This document shows positions 44,867 to 52,987 of a stretch of 64,000 bases of DNA, in pieces (the first letter of the stretch is position 1; every line of letters begins with the position of its first letter). The translations under genes were made by a program, and so were the position numbers. The notes under the pieces are model-generated. The model made no database searches. It was not told the DNA's origin and saw nothing but the letters and a program-made list of their open reading frames with translations. The stretch spans positions 1-64,000 of the forward strand of contig CANMZT010000016.1 of the NCBI GenBank assembly GCA_947502405.1. The letters are read 5' to 3'. The stretch comes from an uncultured Algibacter sp. (GTDB lineage Bacteria; Bacteroidota; Bacteroidia; Flavobacteriales; Flavobacteriaceae).

Positions 44867-45469
44867 ATGAAAATAAAGTCTGCTGAATTTGTTATGAGTA
44901 ACTCAGATGTTGCTAAATGCCCAAAAAGCAGATTGCCAGAATATGCTTTTATAGGCAGAAGTAATGTAGGCAAGTCTTCTCTAATCAATATGCTTACAAG
45001 TCGAAAAAGTTTAGCAAAAACCTCCGGAAGACCTGGGAAAACTCAACTTATTAATCACTTCTTGATTAATAAAAATTGGCATTTGGTAGATTTACCTGGC
45101 TATGGTTATGCGCGAGTATCAAAAAGTTCAAAAAAAGTATTTCAAAAATTTATTACGCAATACTTTGCACTAAGAGAACAATTAGTAACCGCTTTCGTTT
45201 TAGTAGACATAAGACACAAACCTCAGTCTATTGATTTAGAGTTCATGCAATGGCTAGGAGAAAATGGCATTCCTTTTTCTATTATTTTCACTAAGGCTGA
45301 TAAATTAAAACCCAAGGCAATAGAAAATCATGTTAAAGATTACAAAACCATTCTATTAGAATCTTGGGAAGATATGCCTAATTACTTCATAACATCATCT
45401 TCAAAAAATATTGGAAAGGACGAAGTTTTGGGATATATAGATGAATTAAATCTAAATATGGAAACTTAA
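44867..45469 (+). CDS. ysxC: Ribosome-assembly GTPase YsxC/EngB (YihA)
   Basis: EngB is an essential GTPase in assembly of the large ribosomal subunit. From the ATG at 44867 ([14 protein letters not shown]) it has 200 residues. G1 is [15 protein letters not shown]3 [14 protein letters not shown]4 FTKADKL and G5 SSSK. The open frame runs 18 codons further upstream, but that part is made of a dispersed repeat and lacks family similarity. Confidence 0.95.
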   Translation: MKIKSAEFVMSNSDVAKCPKSRLPEYAFIGRSNVGKSSLINMLTSRKSLAKTSGRPGKTQLINHFLINKNWHLVDLPGYGYARVSKSSKKVFQKFITQYFALREQLVTAFVLVDIRHKPQSIDLEFMQWLGENGIPFSIIFTKADKLKPKAIENHVKDYKTILLESWEDMPNYFITSSSKNIGKDEVLGYIDELNLNMET

Positions 45470-45531
45470 TTCTGATAATTATGAGTCTCACATAAAATAA
45501 ATTACTTTCAACAAAACCTTTTTGGAAATTC

Positions 45532-46548
45532 ATGAAACAAACAAAAATAGTTTCTCAAGAACTTATGTCAAAAACGCTTTTTGATATTTTTGTGAAATAT
45601 AAGTTTACTAATGAAAAAGCAAACCTACTATCTGAAGTTTTTACAGAAAACTCATTATGTGGGGTTACTTCTCACGGCATAAATAGAGTTCCTGTTCTAC
45701 TTGACTTTATTAATAAAGATTTAGTTGATATAAACGCTGAAGCTGAAAAAGTAGAAACTTTTGGGAATATTGAAAGGTGGGATGGCAATAATGGAGTTGG
45801 AATTATTAATGCGGTTAAATGCACTAATCGGGCTGTTGAATTAGCTAAAAACCACGGTATGGGTATTGTAGCCCTTAGAAATACGAATCACTGGATGCGT
45901 GGAGGTTATTATGGGTGGCAAGCTGCAAAAAAAGACTGCATAAGCTTACTATTTACCAATACAAAACCTAATATGCCAGCTTGGGGAGGAAAAGAATTGA
46001 GACTTGGTAATAACCCTTTTATAATCTCAATCCCTAGAAAAAAAGGACATATTGTTTTAGATATGGCAATCTCTCAGTTTTCATTTGGGAAAATAAACGA
46101 TTATAAATTAAATAATAAAATGCTTCCTTATGAAGGCGGATGGGACAACAACAATAATTTAACTAAAGACCCAGATGCTATACTAAAAAGTGAACGCAGC
46201 TTACCTATTGGACTTTGGAAAGGCTCTGCACTCTCAATGGTTTTGGATATGCTGGCTACAATTTTATCAGCAGGTAAATCAACCTATAAATTAGGGTTAG
46301 ACGAATACGAAACAGGAGTTTCTCAAGTTTATATGTGTATACATCAAAAGACTTTTAACGATTCTAATCTTCAAGAAAACCTGTTAAACGAAATTATAAA
46401 TTTCACACATAACATAACCCCAACCGAAACAGGCCAAAAAACTTATTATCCTGGTGAGCGCACTTTACAAGTTCGACAAAATAATTTAGAAAAAGGAATA
46501 CCTGTAGACCATAGAATTTGGAATACTGTTTTAGAGTTTTTAAAATAA
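45532..46548 (+). CDS. YiaK-like NAD(P)H-dependent 2,3-diketo-L-gulonate reductase
   Basis: The 338-residue enzyme belongs to the LDH2/MDH2 oxidoreductase family. It resembles E. coli YiaK closely in several places: ALRNTNHWMRGGYYGWQAA, GVTSHGINRVPVLL, LPIGLWKGSALSMVLDMLAT and the end PVDHRIWNTVLEFLK. The likely reaction is the NADH-linked reduction of 2,3-diketo-L-gulonate to 3-dehydro-L-gulonate, or a related keto sugar acid. None of the other yia genes is nearby, so the pathway is uncertain. It is convergent with the next gene (seven-base gap). Confidence 0.82.
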   Translation: MKQTKIVSQELMSKTLFDIFVKYKFTNEKANLLSEVFTENSLCGVTSHGINRVPVLLDFINKDLVDINAEAEKVETFGNIERWDGNNGVGIINAVKCTNRAVELAKNHGMGIVALRNTNHWMRGGYYGWQAAKKDCISLLFTNTKPNMPAWGGKELRLGNNPFIISIPRKKGHIVLDMAISQFSFGKINDYKLNNKMLPYEGGWDNNNNLTKDPDAILKSERSLPIGLWKGSALSMVLDMLATILSAGKSTYKLGLDEYETGVSQVYMCIHQKTFNDSNLQENLLNEIINFTHNITPTETGQKTYYPGERTLQVRQNNLEKGIPVDHRIWNTVLEFLK

Positions 46549-46555
46549 AGTACCC

Positions 46556-47650
46556 TTAACCCTTAACATCAAGAGCGTCTCTGAGTGCATTTCCTATAAG
46601 CATAAAAGCCATAACCAGACTCATAATACAAAGCCCAGGAATTATTGCTAAATAGGGTTTCCCAAGAATAATATAATTATAATGATCTTTAATCATAGCA
46701 CCCCAACTTGCCATGGGCGGTTGAGCTCCAATACCCAAAAAACTTAAACCACTTTCAATTAAAATAGCAGCTGCAAAATTAGCTGCCGAAATAACAATAA
46801 CAGGCGCCATTATATTTGGTAATATATGCTTAGTTATAATTCTGTAATCATTGTAGCCTAAAGCTCTTGCCGCAGTAACATATTGCATTTCTTTTGCACT
46901 AATTATTTGTCCTCGCACTACTCTTGCAACTTCTACCCACATGGTTAAACCTACCGCGATAAATACCTGCCAAAAGCCTTTTCCTAATGCCAGAGTAATA
47001 GCTATTACCAATAACAATGTAGGGATAGACCATGTTACATTAATAATCCACATGATGATTGCATCAACTCTTCCTCCAAAATAGCCAGCAATACTCCCCA
47101 TAAGAATTCCAATAATTAATGAAATAAGAACCGCTACAAAACCAATAAAAAAAGATATTCTAGCGCCTACTAAAATTCTACTAAGTAAATCACGACCATA
47201 TTTATCAGTTCCAAACAGAAAGGTTTTTTCAACAATATAGTCTGTAGATGCATTATTAGGAAATGTGTTTAATTTTACACTTTTCTCCGCTCCTTCTAAT
47301 CCATCAGAAGCATATTCCTTATAAACCAGTACATCATCTTCTATAGCGTAATCTGAAATTGGGATTTCTGTATTAGCATTTTTCTTTCCAAAAAACAATT
47401 TATCAAAACCACTTTGTTCGTTTGAAATTTCCGAGGGCATTGTTAACATGTTTACCTTAAAACCAGGTTTTTTAGAATGAATTGCCAAATGCATTTGATT
47501 AGCATATTGAGAATCGTCTGGCGCCAACACATAAGCAAAAACAGAAATTACTCCAACCAAAATGATAAAACAAAAACTAAAAACGCCCCAAAAGTTCCTT
47601 TTAAACTTTTGGAGCGCTAAGTGTTTTAGTGAGTTTGATTTATGACTCAT
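46556..47650 (-). CDS. OppC/DppC-type ABC transporter permease
   Basis: This 364-residue permease has the N-terminal OppC-type segment with first helix (FWGVFSFCFIILVGVISVFA), a long periplasmic part of about 100 residues (about 45-145, including FGTDKYGRDLLSRIL) and five more helices. The EAA loop is AARALGYNDYRIITKHILPN. The periplasmic insertion is longer than in E. coli DppC. No partner permease, ATPase or binding protein is adjacent; they must be elsewhere. Ten bases separate it from the Prc protease upstream, so the two are likely cotranscribed. Confidence 0.88.
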   Translation of the reverse strand: MSHKSNSLKHLALQKFKRNFWGVFSFCFIILVGVISVFAYVLAPDDSQYANQMHLAIHSKKPGFKVNMLTMPSEISNEQSGFDKLFFGKKNANTEIPISDYAIEDDVLVYKEYASDGLEGAEKSVKLNTFPNNASTDYIVEKTFLFGTDKYGRDLLSRILVGARISFFIGFVAVLISLIIGILMGSIAGYFGGRVDAIIMWIINVTWSIPTLLLVIAITLALGKGFWQVFIAVGLTMWVEVARVVRGQIISAKEMQYVTAARALGYNDYRIITKHILPNIMAPVIVISAANFAAAILIESGLSFLGIGAQPPMASWGAMIKDHYNYIILGKPYLAIIPGLCIMSLVMAFMLIGNALRDALDVKG

Positions 47651-47659
47651 AAACGTTTA

Positions 47660-49798
47660 TTAATTCTTTACTGTAGAAGCCACTTTTTTAATTGGATATG
47701 CAGTTTTTAAATCCTCCAATACATTTAATGCTTCTTCAATATAAACATCTTTACTTAAGCTTTCATGCCAACGTTTACGCTTCTCTTTTAAATCTGTGGC
47801 ATCTTTTGCAATAAGTTCTTTTTCGAAACTCGTAGAATCAAAAGTTAGATTTGTATCGTAATCACTAATAGCATCATATTTCTTTGATTCTATTTCATTT
47901 TCTTTTAACTGAGCCTTATACTTATCATAATTAAGCGAATAAACCGTCTCATCAATCTTAGTTTTTACCCATTTAGCATTTTCTTCAATAAGCTTTAATT
48001 GGGCATTATTACTCATACGTTGTTGGCTTTTTTTAATAGTAGCATCATAATCAAAATAATACTCCCAAGGCGTGAATTGTGCTTCATCAATTTCATCATA
48101 AGGCAATGGATTTTCTTTATCCTTTTCACCAACATCAATAAAGCTAAAACGCCCAGGCACTTTAATATCACTCTTAACACCTTCCAGCTGCACAGAGCCA
48201 CCATTAATTCTATAATACTTTTGTCTTGTTAATGCAAGCGCTCCCATATCTCCATTTGTACTATTTTTTATCATGTTATTCAAATCAATAACATTTTGCA
48301 CAGTTCCTTTACCGTAAGTTTGCTTACTACCAATTATAATGGCACGTTTATAATCTTGCATTGCAGCTGCCAAAATCTCTGAGGCTGACGCTGAAATTTC
48401 ATTTACCAAAATAACTAACGGGCCATCCCACGCAATAGATTTATCCCTATCCTTCAAAACCTCTTTTGGTGTATCTGTTGAGCGCACTTGTACAATAGGA
48501 CCATCTTTTATAAATAAACCTGCCATCTCAACTACCGTAGGCAATGATCCTCCTCCATTATTGCGTAAATCGAGTACAAGCCCTTCAATACCATCTTCTT
48601 TCAACCTTTCGATTTCCTTTTTTACATCTTTAGCTGCGTTAATATTTTTATAATCATTAAAATCAGCATAAAATGCAGGTAAGTTTATAACACCAAAAGT
48701 TTTGTCGTCTTTTTTAACTACAGATGATTTGGCATAAGTATCAAAAACCTCAACAATATCTCTTGTAATGGTTATATCTTTTACAGTACCATCAACTTTT
48801 TTAACAGTAAGGGTTACTTTGGTTCCTTTTGGGCCTTTTATATACTTAATAGCGTCATTAATACGCATACCAACAATATCTACAGGAAATTCTTCATCTT
48901 CTTGCTTCACTTTAAGAATTAAATCTTCAACTTCTAGCTCGTTACCCCTCCAAGCAGGTCCACCAGAAATAAGCTCTACAACTTTAATGTAATCCATACG
49001 TTTTTGAAGTCTTGCTCCGATACCTTCTAACTTACCAGACATACGAGTATCAAAATCTTCTTTTCCTTTTGGAGCTAGATAGTATGTATGAGGATCAAAC
49101 TCCTCAACAATTGTATTAACATAAACAGCAAACCAATCTTCACGTCTTTGATCATCTATATAATCTTGAAAATAGATATCTAAGGATCGTAATGTAGCCT
49201 CACGAGCTTCTTTTTCAATTTCTTTCTCAGACTTCATTACATAATTTGGATCTTTTTCTTTCGCTCTTTTTTCATCTTCATAAAGATCATCATAGTTAGA
49301 GATTGTAGAAAACTTAAGTTGCTTCCTCCAACGATCTTTCATTTCTTTTTTGTTCTTTGGAAAGCTAATTTTATCATAATCTGTATCAAAAGCTTCATCT
49401 ATAGTGTAATCAAAAGGTTCAGACAAAATGGCTTTATAAAGTTCTTTAGACTCCTCTATTCGTTTTACAAAACGCTCATGAACTACATTAAAAAACGTAA
49501 TATCCGTTATTTTAAGTTGATCATCAATAGTCAATTTATACTTCTCAAAATCTTTGTAATCAGATTGATAAAAATATCGTTTAACAGGATCCATCACTTC
49601 AACAAAATCAGAAAATAATTCTGCAGAAAACGCATCATCCATGGCAATCGGATCAAAATGACCTTGCTCAATAACAAATGTGATGATTTGAATTAGAAGT
49701 TTATCTTTATCAGGATTACTGAATTTATTTGATGTGAAACTGCAAGATGCAAACGCCAACAATAATAAAAGAGAGAGTACTTTATAATTCCTTTTCAT
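47660..49798 (-). CDS. prc: Carboxy-terminal processing protease Prc/Tsp
   Basis: Prc is a periplasmic S41 serine protease that trims or degrades proteins from the C-terminus. From the ATG at 49798 it has 712 residues; the N-terminus ends in a lipobox (LLLLLAFASC), so it is probably a lipoprotein. Then come an N-terminal domain typical of Tsp, a PDZ domain (about 235-320; GIGARLQKRMDYIKVVELIS), and the protease core with LRNNGGGSLPTVVEMAGLF, NEISASASEILAAAMQDY (Ser) and SKQTYGKGTVQ (Lys). The C-terminal Tsp domain (about 550-700) is complete. An alternative ATG lies 12 bases upstream. Confidence 0.94.
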   Translation of the reverse strand: MKRNYKVLSLLLLLAFASCSFTSNKFSNPDKDKLLIQIITFVIEQGHFDPIAMDDAFSAELFSDFVEVMDPVKRYFYQSDYKDFEKYKLTIDDQLKITDITFFNVVHERFVKRIEESKELYKAILSEPFDYTIDEAFDTDYDKISFPKNKKEMKDRWRKQLKFSTISNYDDLYEDEKRAKEKDPNYVMKSEKEIEKEAREATLRSLDIYFQDYIDDQRREDWFAVYVNTIVEEFDPHTYYLAPKGKEDFDTRMSGKLEGIGARLQKRMDYIKVVELISGGPAWRGNELEVEDLILKVKQEDEEFPVDIVGMRINDAIKYIKGPKGTKVTLTVKKVDGTVKDITITRDIVEVFDTYAKSSVVKKDDKTFGVINLPAFYADFNDYKNINAAKDVKKEIERLKEDGIEGLVLDLRNNGGGSLPTVVEMAGLFIKDGPIVQVRSTDTPKEVLKDRDKSIAWDGPLVILVNEISASASEILAAAMQDYKRAIIIGSKQTYGKGTVQNVIDLNNMIKNSTNGDMGALALTRQKYYRINGGSVQLEGVKSDIKVPGRFSFIDVGEKDKENPLPYDEIDEAQFTPWEYYFDYDATIKKSQQRMSNNAQLKLIEENAKWVKTKIDETVYSLNYDKYKAQLKENEIESKKYDAISDYDTNLTFDSTSFEKELIAKDATDLKEKRKRWHESLSKDVYIEEALNVLEDLKTAYPIKKVASTVKN

Positions 49799-49972
49799 AA
49801 TATTCTTCATGTTTTATTCTTTTTTGCTTCAAAAAGCACAGCATATTTTTTCACTAAAATAAAGAAAAAACCATGCCAATACTTCGATTCTCTACTAATT
49901 TTTTGTTAAACCAAAGAAATTACGGGTTAACTGGCTAAATTATGTATTTTAGCGATGACTTTTAATACTAAA

Positions 49973-50743
49973 ATGAGTAAAAAACCGCTTATACTTGTTA
50001 CAAATGACGATGGCATTAATGCACCCGGAATACGTTCATTAATTTCAGTAATGAATACTATTGGAGATGTGGTAGTTGTAGCACCAGACAGCCCACAAAG
50101 TGGTATGGGACACGCCATTACTTTAAATTCTACTTTACATGCTAAAGAGGTGCATTTAGACGAAGGACCACAAAAAGAGTTTAGCTGTTCCGGAACACCT
50201 GCCGATTGTGTAAAACTTGCCATCAGAGAGCTTGCTGATAGAGTTCCTGATATTTGTGTTTCAGGAATTAACCATGGTTCAAACTCTTCAATAAACGTTA
50301 TTTATTCAGGAACAATGAGTGCTGCAATTGAAGCTGGGATTGAAGGGATTCCAGCAATTGGTTTTTCGCTATTAGATTACGGATGGGATGCAGATTTTGA
50401 AGCCTCAAAGCCTTTTGTAAAGATTATTACAGAACAAGTTTTGAAACACGGCTTACCAAATGGTGTAGTTTTAAATGTAAATATCCCTAATATCTCTGAA
50501 GACACTATAAAAGGCATAAAAATTTGTAGACAAGCTAAAGCGAATTGGGTTGAAGAATTTGACAAACGTAAAACACCACAAGGTAAAGACTACTATTGGC
50601 TTACAGGGAAATTTGTTAATTTGGATGGCGGAGAAGACACTGATGAGTGGGCGCTTGAAAACGGTTATGTTTCTGTGGTTCCTGCACAATTCGATTTAAC
50701 TGCTCATCATTTTATAAAAGATTTAAATAGTTGGGATTTATAA
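49973..50743 (+). CDS. surE: 5'/3'-nucleotidase SurE
   Basis: SurE is a metal-dependent phosphatase for nucleoside monophosphates. It has 256 residues from MSKKPLILVTNDDG; six upstream codons are also open. Metal and active-site motifs are LVTNDDGINAPGI, APDSPQSGMGHAITL, SCSGTPADCVKLAI and SGINHGSNSSINVIYSGTM. It is the first of four closely spaced rightward genes ending with the NlpC/P60 lipoprotein. Confidence 0.95.
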   Translation: MSKKPLILVTNDDGINAPGIRSLISVMNTIGDVVVVAPDSPQSGMGHAITLNSTLHAKEVHLDEGPQKEFSCSGTPADCVKLAIRELADRVPDICVSGINHGSNSSINVIYSGTMSAAIEAGIEGIPAIGFSLLDYGWDADFEASKPFVKIITEQVLKHGLPNGVVLNVNIPNISEDTIKGIKICRQAKANWVEEFDKRKTPQGKDYYWLTGKFVNLDGGEDTDEWALENGYVSVVPAQFDLTAHHFIKDLNSWDL

Positions 50744-50765
50744 TACTGAAACACGTACTTAATAC

Positions 50766-51047
50766 ATGAAGAAAGATATTTTTATAGGCATGTTTGTTGG
50801 TTTAATAGCTAATGCCATTGGTTTATTTTTAGCAGCTAATTTATTAGGGAAAGGAGATGACTTTACCGTTGTAATAGATGCTGCCGCTAAAGAAGGGTTT
50901 TTAGGTAAACTTATAAGTTTAGGTGCTATTTTAAACCTTATTGCTTTTTTTATCTTTATAAAAAGAAGACAAGATTATCGTGCTAGAGGCGTGTTATTAA
51001 TTACCGTTTTTATTGCTGTTTTTACATTTGTTTTTAAACTCTTCTAG
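50766..51047 (+). CDS. Small membrane protein between surE and lpxB
   Basis: The 93-residue protein has three hydrophobic segments (about 6-24, 52-67, 76-91) and a basic loop KRRQDYRARG. I recognise no family with known function; the gene is often found in this place in Flavobacteriaceae as far as I recall. Its stop touches the lpxB start without a gap, so it should be translated together with lpxB, perhaps with an envelope role. Confidence 0.7.
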   Translation: MKKDIFIGMFVGLIANAIGLFLAANLLGKGDDFTVVIDAAAKEGFLGKLISLGAILNLIAFFIFIKRRQDYRARGVLLITVFIAVFTFVFKLF

Positions 51048-52160
51048 ATGAAGTATTATATTGTAGCTGGAGAAGCATCAGGTGATTTACATGGCTCTAA
51101 CTTAATGAAGGCATTGCAAAAGATTGATGCAAATGCAGATTTTAGGTTTTGGGGTGGTGATCTCATGCAAGCTACTGGTGGTAATTTGGTAAAACACTAT
51201 AAAGAGCGTGCTTTTATGGGTTTTATTGAAGTTATTATGAACCTGAATAAAATTTTCAAAGACATTTCTTTTTGTAAAAAGGATATTGCAAATTTCAACC
51301 CAGACGTGATTATTTTTATAGATAATTCTGGTTTTAATTTACGCATAGCAAAATGGGCAAAACAGGAAGGTTTTAGAACCCACTATTATATATCGCCGCA
51401 GGTTTGGGCATCAAGAGCTAGCAGAGTAAAAGCTATAAAACGTGATATTGATGCCATGTATGTTATACTCCCTTTTGTAAAACCTTTTTACAAAAAACAC
51501 GGATATGAGGTTACTTTTGTTGGCCACCCATTAATTGACGCCATAGCAAACAGGGAACAGGTTAGCGAATTTAAGTTTAGGGAAACACATAAATTAGGAA
51601 ACAAACCAATAATAGCTTTACTCCCCGGAAGCCGGAAACAAGAAATTACAAAGATGCTCTCTGTGATGTTGGGTATTGTAGATTACTACCCAGACCACCA
51701 GTTTGTTATTGCAGGTGCACCAAGTCAGGATTATAGTTTTTATAAAACTTTCATTAAATCGAGAAACGTTAAATTTATTTCTAACAAAACATACGATTTA
51801 CTTAGTATATCTACTGCTGCATTGGTTACATCTGGAACGGCAACTCTTGAAACAGCTTTATTTAAAGTCCCTCAAGTTGTTTGTTACAAAGGAAGCAATA
51901 TTTCTTACCAGATAGCGAAACGTATAATAACTTTGAAATTTATTTCGTTAGTAAACTTGGTAATGGACAAAGAAGTTGTTACTGAGCTTATCCAGAATGA
52001 CTTCAATAAAAAACGACTTAAACAAGAACTCGATAAGATTCTTAACCCAGAAACTCGCAAACAGTTGTTTTTGGATTATTATGAATTAGAAAAAGCCTTA
52101 GGTGGTAAAGGCGCTAGTGAAAAAACTGCTAATTTGATTTATGAATCTATTAAATCTTAA
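51048..52160 (+). CDS. lpxB: Lipid-A-disaccharide synthase LpxB
   Basis: LpxB joins lipid X and UDP-2,3-diacylglucosamine in lipid A synthesis. It is 370 residues with YIVAGEASGDLHGSNLMKAL at the start, FWGGDLMQATGG, FIDNSGFNLRIAKWAK, YYISPQVWASR, FVGHPLID and LLPGSRKQEI, all family hallmarks, and VTSGTATLETALFKVPQVV in the donor site. Its end overlaps the next gene by 20 bases. Confidence 0.96.
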   Translation: MKYYIVAGEASGDLHGSNLMKALQKIDANADFRFWGGDLMQATGGNLVKHYKERAFMGFIEVIMNLNKIFKDISFCKKDIANFNPDVIIFIDNSGFNLRIAKWAKQEGFRTHYYISPQVWASRASRVKAIKRDIDAMYVILPFVKPFYKKHGYEVTFVGHPLIDAIANREQVSEFKFRETHKLGNKPIIALLPGSRKQEITKMLSVMLGIVDYYPDHQFVIAGAPSQDYSFYKTFIKSRNVKFISNKTYDLLSISTAALVTSGTATLETALFKVPQVVCYKGSNISYQIAKRIITLKFISLVNLVMDKEVVTELIQNDFNKKRLKQELDKILNPETRKQLFLDYYELEKALGGKGASEKTANLIYESIKS

Positions 52161-52725
52161 AATAACTCGAGTACTTTTAATCCTTTTAGTCGTTACAAAC
52201 CTTAGTAATTGTAAATCTTCTAAACGCTCTAAAACTAGAAAATCTACTAAAATTATTACTAAGAAACGTGAAACAAGAACCTCTTCAGATAAAAACGCAA
52301 CTATTACTACAGTTCCTGTTAACAAAGGCTCCTCAACTAAATATAAAGCTGATTTTATTATTGATTATGCTAAACAGTTTGAGGGTGTGCGTTACAAATG
52401 GGGAGGCACAACAAAATCTGGAATGGACTGTTCTGGCTTAGTTTATGAATCTTTTAAAACTCATGATATTTTACTACCAAGAATTTCAAGAGACATGGCC
52501 AAAAAAGGTACAAGAATTAAACTCAACAAAGTATTCAAAGGCGACCTGCTTTTTTTTAAAACTGGAAACAGAAGAAACTCAATAAATCATGTTGGTTTAG
52601 TTGTAGATATTAGAGATAATGACATTAAATTTATTCACGCTACAACCAGCAAAGGCGTCATTATTTCTGGTTTAAACGAAGCTTATTGGCTAAAAGCATT
52701 CCATGAAGCTCGTCGTATTTTATAA
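52141..52725 (+). CDS. NlpC/P60 (C40) peptidoglycan hydrolase lipoprotein
   Basis: The 194-residue protein has a lipoprotein signal (ITRVLLILLVVTNLSNC, Cys near residue 24), a basic Ser/Lys/Thr-rich linker (about 25-70), and a C40 cysteine peptidase domain with the catalytic residues in MDCSGLVYESFK, NHVGLVVD and FIHATTSKGV. It should cut the stem peptide of peptidoglycan at the cell surface side of the periplasm. The start lies inside lpxB (20-base overlap). Confidence 0.9.
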   Translation: MNLLNLKITRVLLILLVVTNLSNCKSSKRSKTRKSTKIITKKRETRTSSDKNATITTVPVNKGSSTKYKADFIIDYAKQFEGVRYKWGGTTKSGMDCSGLVYESFKTHDILLPRISRDMAKKGTRIKLNKVFKGDLLFFKTGNRRNSINHVGLVVDIRDNDIKFIHATTSKGVIISGLNEAYWLKAFHEARRIL

Positions 52726-52784
52726 ACTTGCCAAATTAAACAAACTACACAATGGTTTTGAGACAGACCCTAGCTGACCAACCC

Positions 52785-52937
52785 GCGTTAGGGATAGTAG
52801 TGGCATCCTTTTTAAAACCTTAGAAAAAATAATTTGCTTAAAAACTTTAGTTTAACAGATTGTTACGGTTGTTCCTCCCTCGCAATGACGTTTTAAAAAG
52901 ATATAACGGATAGCCCGACCCCTTGTGGGTAACGCCC
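52785..52937 (+). ncRNA. Dispersed structured element (copy B), enlarged first hairpin
   Basis: Constant flanks GCGTTAGGGATAGTAGTGGC and GATATAACGGATAGCCCGAC ... GGGTAACGCCC match copy A. The first hairpin is closed by TTTTTAAAAC paired with GTTTTAAAAA, a different sequence from copy A but still complementary. Inside this hairpin lies a 70-base insertion ending GTTCCTCCCTCGCAATGAC, which resembles the family 2 repeat. The element fills the spacer between the NlpC/P60 gene and comEC. Confidence 0.5.
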
Positions 52938-52987
52938 AAATTATTTATTGATTTGAAATTATAAGATATTTTATATCTTTCAAAAGT

